Assembly (NCBI RefSeq): GCF_938045625.1
Contig: NZ_CALIAV010000056.1
Coordinates: forward strand, 1 to 63,712
DNA: 63,712 nt
Direction of reading: 5' to 3'
Origin: an uncultured Campylobacter sp.
GTDB lineage: Bacteria; Campylobacterota; Campylobacteria; Campylobacterales; Campylobacteraceae
The position numbers and the translations under genes were made by a program. Positions within the stretch are counted from its first letter, which is position 1; every line of letters begins with the position of its first letter. Positions 27,875 through 36,815 of this stretch are shown here, in pieces. The notes beneath the pieces were generated by a model that worked only from the letters and a program-made list of their open reading frames with translations, ran no database searches and was not told where the DNA came from.

Positions 27875-28740
27875 ACTCTCTCCTTTTGATCTAAATTTTC
27901 GATTAATGCGTCGGTATATACGCCAAAGCCGCTGCTTTTGATGCCCTCTATCTCGTAGTTGCCGCCGCCGCTTAGCACGACGTTGCCGCCTAAAAATCTA
28001 AAAAACAGCTTGTCGTAATACCTCATCTTTGAATAATATAACGGAACAATTCTTAAATTTTCATATTTTACCGCCTGCGCCAGCTCTTTTATCTCAAGCA
28101 GTGCGGTTTTTATCTCATCCGGCACCACTGGCAAAATCTCGTCGATGCTTGCTACCGTATTTACGAAGGCTAGCCTTTTTAGCCACTCCTCGTTTTGGTT
28201 TAGGATTTTTTCGATCTCGCCGTGCTCAAATATCGAAATAGGTAAATTTAGCAGCCTACACACAATCTGCGGGATCGCGATGTGGCTGATTTGCAGCACG
28301 GGCGCGAGGTCAAACGACTCAAAAAGCTCCTTTGCGATCTTGACGCTGGTAGCCAGATCGCTCTCGCCGATTAGCTCGGCGCCGATTTGATAGATTTCAG
28401 TGCTCGGATACTTAAAAACCGGCTGGATGTAAAACCAGCGTTTAGGTTCGGTATCTTTTAGGCGTCTAAGCACGATGCGTACGACATCCACGGTGCTATC
28501 GGCGCGCAGGCTGATTTGGTGATTTTCGTGATCGCTAAAACGCACCAGAGCCGTCGGCTGTACGCTTAGGTGCTGATGATACGAGAAAAATGGCGTCACG
28601 ATCTCGTGAAATCCATTTTTCTCCAAAATTTCACTCGCCGCGCGCTCAATCTTTCTTTTTAGTTTCGCGCTTTGTCCGAAATACAGCCTCGTGCCGCTTG
28701 GTATTTCGTGCTCGTAAACGCTCGCGTCAAATTCGCTCAC
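27871..28740 (-). CDS. hisZ: HisZ-like ATP phosphoribosyltransferase regulatory subunit
   Basis: A 289-residue class II aminoacyl-tRNA synthetase-like protein lacking a tRNA-binding domain. Motif 1/2-like blocks are GFHEIVTPFFSYH and LRADSTVDVVRIVLRRL, and GGGNYE lies near the C-terminus. HisZ forms a complex with short-form HisG. It is shorter than many HisZ proteins (about 390), ending soon after the catalytic-like core. Overlaps purA and the PAS-protein gene by 4 bases each, so three genes form one unit. Whether this organism has a short HisG cannot be seen here. Confidence 0.75.
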   Translation of the reverse strand: MSEFDASVYEHEIPSGTRLYFGQSAKLKRKIERAASEILEKNGFHEIVTPFFSYHQHLSVQPTALVRFSDHENHQISLRADSTVDVVRIVLRRLKDTEPKRWFYIQPVFKYPSTEIYQIGAELIGESDLATSVKIAKELFESFDLAPVLQISHIAIPQIVCRLLNLPISIFEHGEIEKILNQNEEWLKRLAFVNTVASIDEILPVVPDEIKTALLEIKELAQAVKYENLRIVPLYYSKMRYYDKLFFRFLGGNVVLSGGGNYEIEGIKSSGFGVYTDALIENLDQKERV

Positions 28741-30989
28741 TCTTGCTCCTTTGCTTTTGATTCATTCTGTTTTATCTCGGGCTCTACCCACGGCAACTCG
28801 TGAAACGCCGCCACGAAGTAGCTAGGCTTTGAGCCGCTATAAACGGTCGCGATACTAAGCTGCTCGAGATAAATTTCGCCACTTTTACGCTTATTATAAA
28901 TTTCGCCGCTATAAAAGCCTTTTTTCAACAACCTCTTCCACATGTGTTCGTAAAATTTATCATCATGCACGCCTGATTTTAGTAAATTCGACGGCTTGCC
29001 GATAGCTTCTTCTTTGGAATAGCCGCTTATCTTGCAAAAGGCTTTGTTAGCGTCTAAAAATACGCCGTCTAACCCGACTACGGCGACGGCTTCTTGCGCG
29101 TTTGCAAATAGGCTTAAAATCGTATTTTTATATGCGCCCTCTTTGTCGTCGTTTAGTCGCGCTATCTCCATGCCGGTTTTTGCGGTCAAATTTGCCGCCA
29201 GCTTGCTCTCGATAAAATACCCGATCACCTCATCCACGGTTCTGCCGTCTTTTGAGATAAATTTGATAAATACGCTGCAGTCTATGACCTCTAGATTTTT
29301 CCTTATCAGCCTGCAAGATTGTAGCGACTCGTTCTCTTTTTTGAGCAAAGCCGCGTTAAATAGGCTAAATTTGATATTAAATTCATTCGCGAGCCTATCT
29401 CGGTCGTCTGGATGGATGATGTTTTTAAACTCGAATTCACTTGAGAGTATTTCACTTTTTTTGTATCCCAATGCGCGCTCGATATTGTCCGAAACGCTTG
29501 ATATATCGCCTATAAAGCGGTCCTTCCAAACCACGCTAAACAGCGGCGAGTGGGCGTCTATCTCGCTTTGCTTTTGCGCGTTTTTCTTTAGAGCGTTGCT
29601 CTTCGTAACGTCTTTTACGACGCAAAAGCCGATCTTTTCGCCGCCGGGTAGCTCGTAGTTTTGCTTGTAGATGCGCACCTGTTTTATCTCGCCGCCCGCG
29701 GCAAAATGGTTCGTTTCGTAAATTTCGCCTTCGTCTTCTTGCAGCGTTTTCATATCGGTCAAATTTGACGCGTTTAGCTCGGCTAAATTTTTGCTTTTTA
29801 TCGCTTCCTCGCTAAATCCGTAAAACTCGCACGCTCTCGCGCTTGCCTCGACGATCTTGCCGCTTTTTGCGTCGATTAGTAGCAAGATAAAAGGTCCTTT
29901 TTCAAACAAAAATCCGAATTTGCGCGAGTACTCTTCAAATTTCGTCTTTTTCTCGCCGAAATCTCCGTAAAATTTGACGATCTCGTCCGAGATTTGATCA
30001 AATTCTTCTACCGAGCCAAATTTCGCGTAGGTCTTGATCTCCTCGCCGTCGCCGGCTTTTGCGACTAAATTTTTGATAGATAAAACTGGCTTTATGACGG
30101 AGTTTTTGACAAATTTGGTGTAAGAAAAGGTAAAAAATCCGCCTACGGCTAAAAATGCGACGCAGATTAGCAAAAATAGTAAATTTTCTTTTATAAATTT
30201 ATCCACAGGATAGCTTGAAACCACGGCCAAACCGATCCTCGGGATACTTTGAATATAATAAATTTCGCTGTTTAGCGAGCCTAAATTTGCAAATTTTACT
30301 TCGTCACTGTTTAGGTAGTCCGCACTCACATCGTAAAGATCAAAGATGTTTTTGTGCTCTAAAACCAGCTCGGGGTCTTGGTGAAATACGATCCTACCGC
30401 TTTTATCTATCGCGAACGAATTTACGCCGATCCTCTCGTATCCGCGCGCAAACTCCTCGTAAATCGCCGTAAAGCGCATGAGCGTAGCCACCATTTTGCC
30501 GTTTTTCATCTTTTTTGCGACGAGTCTTGTCGGTACATCGCTTTTATCAAACATAAATTCTGATCTTAAAATTTTATCCTCAGGCTCGTTTTCCCAGGGC
30601 TTTGAGAGAAAAAACGCGGAGTACGTATCGCGTAATTTTTCATCGCTGACAAACTCTATCTCGCCGCGTTCGTTTACGATAAAAAAGGCCATGTATTCGT
30701 TATTGTTTTTTACGGCAAAGTCAAAGATCGCTTTTGAGTCAAAATCGGGTGCTTCAATATATCTTTCGATAAGTTTAAGTTCGTTATCTATATTTGCGGC
30801 GCGTTCTTTGATGAAAGTTTTAAAGTTAGAATTTGCAGCGTAAATATCCTCTTTTACGCCTTCAAATTTTAAATTTAACCCAAAGCTAGCAGCGCATATC
30901 AGAAATACGGCGGTAGCAAAAAGCACCACGTATATCCTGCCTAAAACGGCGCGTGCGAGAGGAAATTTAGAGGCGGATGAACTAGCCAA
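28737..30989 (-). CDS. Membrane PAS/Cache sensor protein without output domain
   Basis: A 750-residue protein. A membrane helix (about 14-35) and a second helix (about 270-290) bracket a periplasmic Cache-type sensor domain; a short HAMP-like linker follows. Three PAS domains come next (about 365-475, 485-610 and 635-735; the last has DANKAFCKISGYSKEEA and the Aer-like KSGVHDDKFYEHMW). It ends 15 residues after the third PAS: no kinase, GGDEF, EAL or chemotaxis signalling domain is visible. It may act through a partner, as CetA/CetB do in C. jejuni, or it may be a truncated kinase. Start overlaps hisZ by 4 bases. Confidence 0.8.
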   Translation of the reverse strand: MASSSASKFPLARAVLGRIYVVLFATAVFLICAASFGLNLKFEGVKEDIYAANSNFKTFIKERAANIDNELKLIERYIEAPDFDSKAIFDFAVKNNNEYMAFFIVNERGEIEFVSDEKLRDTYSAFFLSKPWENEPEDKILRSEFMFDKSDVPTRLVAKKMKNGKMVATLMRFTAIYEEFARGYERIGVNSFAIDKSGRIVFHQDPELVLEHKNIFDLYDVSADYLNSDEVKFANLGSLNSEIYYIQSIPRIGLAVVSSYPVDKFIKENLLFLLICVAFLAVGGFFTFSYTKFVKNSVIKPVLSIKNLVAKAGDGEEIKTYAKFGSVEEFDQISDEIVKFYGDFGEKKTKFEEYSRKFGFLFEKGPFILLLIDAKSGKIVEASARACEFYGFSEEAIKSKNLAELNASNLTDMKTLQEDEGEIYETNHFAAGGEIKQVRIYKQNYELPGGEKIGFCVVKDVTKSNALKKNAQKQSEIDAHSPLFSVVWKDRFIGDISSVSDNIERALGYKKSEILSSEFEFKNIIHPDDRDRLANEFNIKFSLFNAALLKKENESLQSCRLIRKNLEVIDCSVFIKFISKDGRTVDEVIGYFIESKLAANLTAKTGMEIARLNDDKEGAYKNTILSLFANAQEAVAVVGLDGVFLDANKAFCKISGYSKEEAIGKPSNLLKSGVHDDKFYEHMWKRLLKKGFYSGEIYNKRKSGEIYLEQLSIATVYSGSKPSYFVAAFHELPWVEPEIKQNESKAKEQE

Positions 30990-31071
30990 AAGAAAAACCT
31001 TAAATTAATTTAATATAAACGGCTTATTGTAGCTGAATTTTGCTTGTTTTAAGATAATAAATTTAGAAGTT

Positions 31072-31170
31072 TGGCGAGAGGATGAGAGAATCGAACTCCC
31101 CGCGAAGCGGTCAACCGCCCCGCCATCGGATTTGAAGTCCGCGAGCGCCACCAGATCGCTTTATCCTCCG
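31072..31170 (-). tRNA. selC: tRNA-Sec (anticodon UCA)
   Basis: A 99-base selenocysteine tRNA including an encoded CCA. The anticodon loop GACTTCAAATCC carries TCA; the extra arm is long (GGCGGGGCGGTTGACCGC...), and the T-arm has GAGTTCGATTC. The acceptor stem is eight bases with seven pairs (one G-U) and a C-C opposition at the first position if counted to 31170. It reads UGA in selD within this window and presumably in formate dehydrogenase. The ends may be off by one base. Confidence 0.9.
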
Positions 31171-31191
31171 CGTCGTTGGATGATGAGCGCG

Positions 31192-31197
31192 ATTATA
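31192..31197 (-). promoter_or_regulatory. -10 box of the selC promoter
   Basis: A perfect TATAAT on the minus strand about 22 bases upstream of the tRNA-Sec 5' end, followed by a GC-rich start region. No clear -35. Confidence 0.55.
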
Positions 31198-31260
31198 GCC
31201 AAATTTATATAAATTTTAGTTTGATTTCTATAGTATTTGCAGAAAATTTATGGGTCGGCG

Positions 31261-31869
31261 ATGAAAAAGCTATTTGCGCGATTTTTTTTAAAAAACATCT
31301 TCATTTTTTCGCCGATTTTTTTCCTCGGCGGTTGTCTTGAGCTCTTTACGACCGTGACGCCGCTAACAGGCATAAACGTCTATGACGCCTATCAGATCAG
31401 CAAAGACGAGCGCGGTATATATTCGATAACGAAAGATAAATTTATAAAAACAAAAATCCAGACTAAAATTTTAGCCTCAAGCGGGCTTAGCAACCTAAAC
31501 GTTGACGTCGAGAGCTTTTACGGTAACGTGTATCTCATCGGCGTGGTGCCCGACGCCGAGCATAAAACCAAGCTCGTAGAGCTAGCTAAAAACACCGACG
31601 GCGTGAGCAAAATCTACACGTATATTCGCCTCCCTAGCGACGGCGGCGAATGCGAAAGCAACCTCGCCATAATGCTAAAACTAAAAAATAATTTTTTTAA
31701 AGATAGCATAATCAGCGGCACTAGCGTGAGAGTAAGCGTAGTGCAATGCAACGTCGTATTTACGGGCATCATCACCGATATCGAGCAGGAAAAACACGCG
31801 ATCTGGTACGCCAAACACATCGAAGGCGTGCGGGACGTCTACTCTTTTCTTAAGGTTATGAACGAGTAG
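31261..31869 (+). CDS. BON-domain lipoprotein
   Basis: About 202 residues from MKKLFARFFLK; a longer frame starts 24 bases earlier, but the signal peptide fits the later ATG. The lipobox FFLGGC suggests an acylated, membrane-anchored periplasmic lipoprotein. Two BON domains follow (LNVDVESFYGNVYLIGVVPD at about 75-95 and VVQCNVVFTGIITDIEQE near 160), as in OsmY/DolP-type proteins that bind phospholipid in the outer-membrane inner leaflet. It is the only plus-strand gene here and converges on the Mla-like operon. Confidence 0.8.
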   Translation: MKKLFARFFLKNIFIFSPIFFLGGCLELFTTVTPLTGINVYDAYQISKDERGIYSITKDKFIKTKIQTKILASSGLSNLNVDVESFYGNVYLIGVVPDAEHKTKLVELAKNTDGVSKIYTYIRLPSDGGECESNLAIMLKLKNNFFKDSIISGTSVRVSVVQCNVVFTGIITDIEQEKHAIWYAKHIEGVRDVYSFLKVMNE

Positions 31870-31953
31870 TTTTCCCCATTCAAATTTGAGTTAAATTTAA
31901 AGATTTTATACTTCAAGGCGCACCGCACGTTTAAAATTAGAAGCCAAATTTGC

Positions 31954-32101
31954 AAATTTAGCAAGATATGCGACAAATATTCCAGACAGAATAGGCGTAG
32001 TTTAGCTTTAAAATTTTAACCCGTGAGGGCGCGTATATGAAATACGTAACCGAAACGGGTTTAAAATTTTAAAGCTTGAAATCCGTCATTTATGGGGAAT
32101 C
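31954..32101 (+). repeat. Structured dispersed repeat, copy 1 (148 bp)
   Basis: First of three related copies in the window, all in the same orientation. Arms GCTTTAAAATTTTAACCCGT (32005-32024) and its near-perfect complement (32055-32075) form a stem of about 20 pairs; inside sits a small hairpin CGTAT-ATGAA-ATACG (32032-32046). The right edge (TATGGGGAATC) overlaps the last codons (IPHK and stop) of the minus-strand RND gene, so the element forms its 3' UTR. It differs from copy 2 at only four positions in the 128-base core. No ORF inside. Confidence 0.85.
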
Positions 32102-34551
32102 TTAGCCCGGTAAAAGGTTTTGATTAGAGTCGGTAGTAGCACTAGCGCCCCTAGCAACATCATTATCATAACAAGATCGGTCAAAAGTCCGAAATATATC
32201 GTCGGGATAAAGTTGCTCGTTACCATGATGCTAAAGCCAAGGATGATCGCAAACGAGGTGTAGTACATCGCGTAGCCGATGCTTGCGTGCGAGGCCTTGA
32301 TCGACTCGGCGACGTTTTTGCTGCGAAGCTCGATTTTTAGGCGGTGGATGTAGTGGATGATGTCGTCCACGCCGATGCCTATGCTGATAGCTGCTATCGT
32401 AATGCTCATGATATCAAGCGGAATGCCCAGCACGCCCATGACGCCAAATACCGCGCAAAGCGGGATCAAATTTGACGCGATAGCGATGGCGGCTAGCTTG
32501 ATGCTTTTAAAAATAATGCAAAAAACGATAAAAAGCGACAAGATAACAAAACCAAAAGAATCCACCTGCGAGGCTATGAGGCTTTGAAGGAGGTTATTAT
32601 AAAGCACCATCGCGCCGCTAACTTGCACGCTCGCGTTGTCGTTTACGATCAAATTTGCGATATCGGTTTTAAGCTCGTGCAAAAACTCGTCCCTGCGTAG
32701 CGCATCGTCGCTATCTAGGGTGCGCGCAGTAAAGCGCAGCTCGTTGTCCTTTATGCTCACGTAGGGGCTTAGGATTATGTCTTTGTACTTTTGCGGGATC
32801 TGTTCATATAGGATCGAGAGCATGAGGCCGTCGGCGGGCTTTTGCGTGATACGCTCGACGATCTTTACGACGGTGTTTAGGCTGCTCGCGTGCCCGATAA
32901 AGCGCTTATTTTCTAGATAGCTATGCACCTTTTTGGCGACATCGATTTTATGCTGATTAAACCAATACTTATCCTCGTTCGCGCTAGCGGCAAACTCGTC
33001 GTCAAATTCGTCTTTAGGCTCGTTTTTAGCCGCGCTTTGCTCAAATTTAGGCTTGTTAAATTTGATCAATATATCGACCGGCACCGTGCCGCCCAGCTTC
33101 GTATCGATCACTTGCATACCCTTGTGGATTTCGGTCGTATCTTTAAAATAGCTTATAAAGCTGTTTTCGACCTTTAGTTTTGAGATGCCATAAAGCCCAA
33201 AAATAAGCACCGCAAGACTAATGGCGTAAACGGCACGGCTATGATTTAGCGCAAACGCGGCGCAGTGCTTGGTAAAGCTAAATTTATCCTCAAACGTCCT
33301 AACCGGAGCAAGCTTTGGCATCAGCACCATCACAGAGCCAAATAGCAAAAACGCAAGCACCAGCGAGATAGAGATCGACGCGCTCATCATAATGCCAAGC
33401 ATTATGATAGGCTTGATATCAGAAAGCGCAAGCGACAAAAAGCCGATAACGGTCGTAAATATCGCGAAAAACGATGGGCTAGCCTTATCGCGCAGCGTGA
33501 GATAGACCAGTTGGCGGTTGTTAAGGTGCGGCTTTGTGATGCAAAACTCGCGGTAGCTCACGATCAGATGGATGACGACAGAGATAGTGATGATGAGCTG
33601 AAGTGCGATGTAGTTTGAGCTGATCACTGTGATCTCCCAGCCGAAAAATCCAAACAGCCCGCTCGCCCAAATAACGCTAATCACACAGATAAAAATCGGC
33701 ATAACGATGTAGCGAACCTGCCTAAAAAAGAGCCAAAGACAAAAGACCAAAAGCAGCGTGACACTGATACCGTATGTCGCAAGATCGGAGCGCACGAAGC
33801 TCACCATATCATCGGCGATCATATTTGCTCCGCCTAAAAACAGACTCTCGCCTCCGCCAAATTTCGCTATCGTCTCGCGGATCTGCTCGATCGCGGCGTG
33901 CTCTTTTATACGCGCTTCGTCGCGGTGAGCTTTAAACTGCGCATTTACAGCATTTAGACGCTGTTTTTGCTCGCTCGTGATATTGCCGTCAAGTTTGGCG
34001 TTTAGCAGAGCGTTTCGCTCGTTTAGTATTCTTTGATATTTTTCGTCGGTCTTTAAATTTAGCACGATCGCGGTAGTTTTTAGATCGCGGCTAACGAGGT
34101 TGTTCGTGTATAGCGGACTATCCGCAAACTCGCGGCGCACCAAGGTTTTGTTTATATCGGCATCAGCGAGGCTTGGTACATGCTTAACCAGCTCGCTAAG
34201 ATCACTAGTTCCGCTTTGAAGCAGCGGGATATTTAGTACCGAAATAACGCTTGATACGAGCTCGTTTTTTTCTAGTTCGCGGCTTAAATTTTCTATCTTT
34301 TCAAGCGTAGAAGGTGCAAGCAAATCGTCTTTTGGTGTGTAGGCGATGACTAGGTAGTTTGGGCTAACGTAGCGTTTAGAAACGTCTCTAAAGACGGCTA
34401 GATCTTTATCGTTTTCAAGTAATAGCGTCTCGGTCGACGCGTCCACCTCGAGCTTGCCGCTAAAATATCCAAAAAAGAGCGTCGCGGCCAGTACGCCTGC
34501 GATAGCGCTTTTTGGAAAGTTGACGATAAATTTAAAAATCCGCTTCATCAA
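32086..34551 (-). CDS. RND/MMPL-family transporter of the Mla-like operon
   Basis: An 821-residue inner-membrane RND protein with twelve helices in two halves and large periplasmic loops (about residues 35-245 and 450-640). The pattern is that of the MMPL/HpnN group, which moves hydrophobic lipids. It is downstream of mlaC (4-base gap) and mlaA, the arrangement of Cj1371-Cj1373 in C. jejuni, where the RND protein stands in place of the MlaFEDB ABC transporter. Its last codons lie inside repeat copy 1, so the C-terminus IPHK is supplied by the repeat. Confidence 0.88.
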   Translation of the reverse strand: MMKRIFKFIVNFPKSAIAGVLAATLFFGYFSGKLEVDASTETLLLENDKDLAVFRDVSKRYVSPNYLVIAYTPKDDLLAPSTLEKIENLSRELEKNELVSSVISVLNIPLLQSGTSDLSELVKHVPSLADADINKTLVRREFADSPLYTNNLVSRDLKTTAIVLNLKTDEKYQRILNERNALLNAKLDGNITSEQKQRLNAVNAQFKAHRDEARIKEHAAIEQIRETIAKFGGGESLFLGGANMIADDMVSFVRSDLATYGISVTLLLVFCLWLFFRQVRYIVMPIFICVISVIWASGLFGFFGWEITVISSNYIALQLIITISVVIHLIVSYREFCITKPHLNNRQLVYLTLRDKASPSFFAIFTTVIGFLSLALSDIKPIIMLGIMMSASISISLVLAFLLFGSVMVLMPKLAPVRTFEDKFSFTKHCAAFALNHSRAVYAISLAVLIFGLYGISKLKVENSFISYFKDTTEIHKGMQVIDTKLGGTVPVDILIKFNKPKFEQSAAKNEPKDEFDDEFAASANEDKYWFNQHKIDVAKKVHSYLENKRFIGHASSLNTVVKIVERITQKPADGLMLSILYEQIPQKYKDIILSPYVSIKDNELRFTARTLDSDDALRRDEFLHELKTDIANLIVNDNASVQVSGAMVLYNNLLQSLIASQVDSFGFVILSLFIVFCIIFKSIKLAAIAIASNLIPLCAVFGVMGVLGIPLDIMSITIAAISIGIGVDDIIHYIHRLKIELRSKNVAESIKASHASIGYAMYYTSFAIILGFSIMVTSNFIPTIYFGLLTDLVMIMMLLGALVLLPTLIKTFYRAKIPHK

Positions 34552-34555
34552 CGCC

Positions 34556-35143
34556 TTATTGCGGAGCTTGGACTGAGTTTAGCTTGCTAAGCAAATTTTC
34601 AAAGCTCTCGTTTTCCATCAGGCTATCAAACTGGCTGCGGTAGGTCTGGATGATGCTAACGCCTAAAATTTCGACATCGTAGATGAGCCAGCCGCGCTCT
34701 TTGGCATTGTAAAATTTATACGTAAAGCCGTAGTTTTTACTATCCTCGCCGACTAAATCTGCGTTTAGAAAGTAGCGGTTTTCATTCGGTTTGGTCGCGT
34801 CTTTAAAATTTATAGTTTGGTTTTTGTAGCTTAAAAGTTTATCGACGTAGCTTGACTTTAATCTCTCTTCAAAAGCTTTATTAAATTTGGCCTTTTGCTC
34901 GGCATTTAGGTTGTTGTAGCGCTTGCTTAGGGCGATTTTAGACATCTGCTCGTAGTCGAAATATGGATCAAAAACGGCGAAAATTTTACTTATTTTCTCG
35001 TCTTTGCTCAAATTTGCGTTTTTTAGCACCTCGATGGCGTCTTGCGTCGTTTTTTGCATCGTAGGCTTTATCTGCTCCTCGCTGATTGCAAAGAGGCTAA
35101 CCGCGCTAAAAAGCGCAAGCAGGATGATTTTTAAAAATTTCAT
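34556..35143 (-). CDS. mlaC: MlaC/Ttg2D-like periplasmic phospholipid carrier
   Basis: A 195-residue exported protein with a signal peptide (MKFLKIILLALFSAVSLFA). The mature part matches MlaC: FDYEQMSKIALSKRYNNL near residue 60, FKDATKPNENRYFLNADLV in the middle and YDVEILGVSIIQTYRSQF near 165. It carries phospholipid between the outer-membrane MlaA and the inner-membrane transporter. It lies between mlaA and the RND gene. Confidence 0.9.
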   Translation of the reverse strand: MKFLKIILLALFSAVSLFAISEEQIKPTMQKTTQDAIEVLKNANLSKDEKISKIFAVFDPYFDYEQMSKIALSKRYNNLNAEQKAKFNKAFEERLKSSYVDKLLSYKNQTINFKDATKPNENRYFLNADLVGEDSKNYGFTYKFYNAKERGWLIYDVEILGVSIIQTYRSQFDSLMENESFENLLSKLNSVQAPQ

Positions 35144-35144
35144 T

Positions 35145-35846
35145 TTATTCCTTTATTAAGTGGTTGCGGCGCTGTTCGTAGGCGTCGCGTAGAAACGGAT
35201 ACAGGTCGATCGCGTCTTTTTTAAGATTGTCGTAAGCATCTGGATGTAAAGACAAAAGGTTGCCCTGACGGAAAGTTTTTATCGCAAAGGAGTCTAGCGC
35301 CGGCTTTACGTAGCTTATGGGATCGAGGTAATAATCGCCGACTAGGCCCGCGATATCGCGTAAATTTGACGGGCCGATAAACGGTAAAACCACGTGAAAC
35401 CCGCTACCCACGCCCCAGTATCCAAGCGTCTGGCCAAAGTCCTCGTCATGGCGCTGCAAATTGTAGTATTTCGCTCCGTCGGTTAGCCCACCAAAGCCAA
35501 TGATCGTGTTTGCTAGAAATCTCAGCGTCTCTTCGCCCGCCTCGCTAAATTTAAACTGCAAGAGGTTATTTACAAAGCGAACGGGATATAAAAGGTTGTC
35601 AAAAAAGTTCCCCACCGCAGTTCTAGCAGCCTCGGGCACTACGTAGTTGTAGCCTTTTATCGCGGGATGGATGGCGTTTACGTACATAAAATCGTTAAAT
35701 CCCGTCATCATTCTATTATAACCGCTAAGCGGATCGAAAATCTCGCTAGGCTGGGTAAATTCGTCGTCAAATTCGCTCTTTTCTTGCGTTTGTTCAGCAA
35801 AAACGCAACTAAAAAAAAGCAAAAAAAAGAGTAAAAATTTTCTCAT
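35145..35846 (-). CDS. mlaA: MlaA/VacJ-like outer-membrane lipid-asymmetry protein
   Basis: A 233-residue protein; the start at MRKFLLFF is chosen over a longer frame because GGAG lies at proper spacing and a signal peptide follows. A possible lipobox (FFSC) suggests a lipoprotein. The MlaA core is clear: DPLSGYNRMMTGFND, NFFDNLLYPVRFVNNLLQ, GFGGLTDGAKYY, DFGQTLGYWGVGSGFHVV and LPFIGPSNLRD. It removes mis-placed phospholipid from the outer leaflet of the outer membrane. First gene of the mlaA-mlaC-RND operon. Confidence 0.92.
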   Translation of the reverse strand: MRKFLLFFLLFFSCVFAEQTQEKSEFDDEFTQPSEIFDPLSGYNRMMTGFNDFMYVNAIHPAIKGYNYVVPEAARTAVGNFFDNLLYPVRFVNNLLQFKFSEAGEETLRFLANTIIGFGGLTDGAKYYNLQRHDEDFGQTLGYWGVGSGFHVVLPFIGPSNLRDIAGLVGDYYLDPISYVKPALDSFAIKTFRQGNLLSLHPDAYDNLKKDAIDLYPFLRDAYEQRRNHLIKE

Positions 35847-35967
35847 CGAATCTCCGAATTTTAAGTCTGCAAAGGCAGTAACCTGAGATTTTATCTCAAT
35901 GTAGCTTTTAAATTTATAAATTTCGAAATGCCCGGTATTACGAAGTTTATTTAAGTTATTTTTCATA

Positions 35968-35981
35968 TATATTTAAATATA
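35968..35981. promoter_or_regulatory. 14-bp palindrome upstream of modE (possible operator)
   Basis: TATATTTAAATATA is a perfect palindrome about 50 bases before the modE start, between divergent mlaA and modE. Known ModE sites are AT-rich palindromes of the TATAT type, so autoregulation is possible, but simple AT sequence of this kind also arises by chance. Confidence 0.3.
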
Positions 35982-36029
35982 CTTCCTAGCAAATTATTTT
36001 TTTATATTGATAGAATTTGGGGGAATTTC

Positions 36030-36812
36030 ATGAAAGCAGACGTTAGTTTAGAGCTATTTTTAGATAGCGGAGTATCGGTGCTGGCTAAACATATAGAGCT
36101 TTTAAAGGCCGTAGAGCACACCAAAAGCATAACAAAAGCGGCCGAGTATGTCGGCATCTCGTACAAAAACGCATGGGACAGCCTAGACGCGCTAAATAAC
36201 CGCTCGGACGAACCGCTAATCGCAAGAGCCGAGGGCAACAAGAAAAACAGTGGCTCGGAGCTCACGCCGTACGGCAAAAAGATGATCGCACTGTACGACG
36301 CGATGCTGGAAAGCCAAAAGATATTTTTAGAAAAAGTTTGTTCAAATATAAACGTCGATACGAACGAAATTTTAAATTTACAGCGCATGAGCATGAGTCT
36401 GAGCGCACGAAACCAACTAAGCTGCGAGATCACGGACGTAAAAACGGGCGCGGTCAATTCACAAATCAGCGCCAAACTCTCAAACGGCGAAATTTTACGC
36501 GCTAACGTCACGGTCGAGTCTGAAAAAAATCTAAATTTAAAGGTCGGCAAAAAAGTCGTATTTATCTTTAAAGCCCCTAGCGTAATGCTCGCAAAAGAGG
36601 AAAATCTAAAACTAAGCGCGGCAAATTTGCTAAAAGGACGCGTGATCGAGGCCAAAATCGGCTCGGTAAACGCCGAAATCGTGCTAGAAATCAGCAATCA
36701 TCAGACGCTAACCTCTATCATCACCAAAGAAAGCGCGATGCAGATGCGTATCGGCGTGGGCGACGAACTCACCGCTATAATCAAAGCAAGTCAAATCGTA
36801 ATAGGAGTATAA
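36030..36812 (+). CDS. modE: ModE-like molybdate-dependent regulator
   Basis: A 260-residue regulator. The N-terminal winged helix (about residues 15-100: SITKAAEYVGISYKNAWDSLDALN) is the ModE/LysR-like DNA-binding domain; two C-terminal TOBE/Mop domains (about 125-190 and 198-260, MSARNQ-like start LSARNQLSCEI) bind molybdate. It opens the modE-modA-TOBE-modC-modB unit, with a GGGGGA site before the ATG. It probably represses mod genes when molybdate is plentiful. Confidence 0.9.
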   Translation: MKADVSLELFLDSGVSVLAKHIELLKAVEHTKSITKAAEYVGISYKNAWDSLDALNNRSDEPLIARAEGNKKNSGSELTPYGKKMIALYDAMLESQKIFLEKVCSNINVDTNEILNLQRMSMSLSARNQLSCEITDVKTGAVNSQISAKLSNGEILRANVTVESEKNLNLKVGKKVVFIFKAPSVMLAKEENLKLSAANLLKGRVIEAKIGSVNAEIVLEISNHQTLTSIITKESAMQMRIGVGDELTAIIKASQIVIGV

Positions 36813-36815
36813 AAA

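Noticed and set aside
36002..36697. Long open frame on the minus strand opposite modE
   Set aside because: modE on the plus strand has clear HTH and TOBE domains and a strong ribosome binding site; the opposite frame has no recognisable product.
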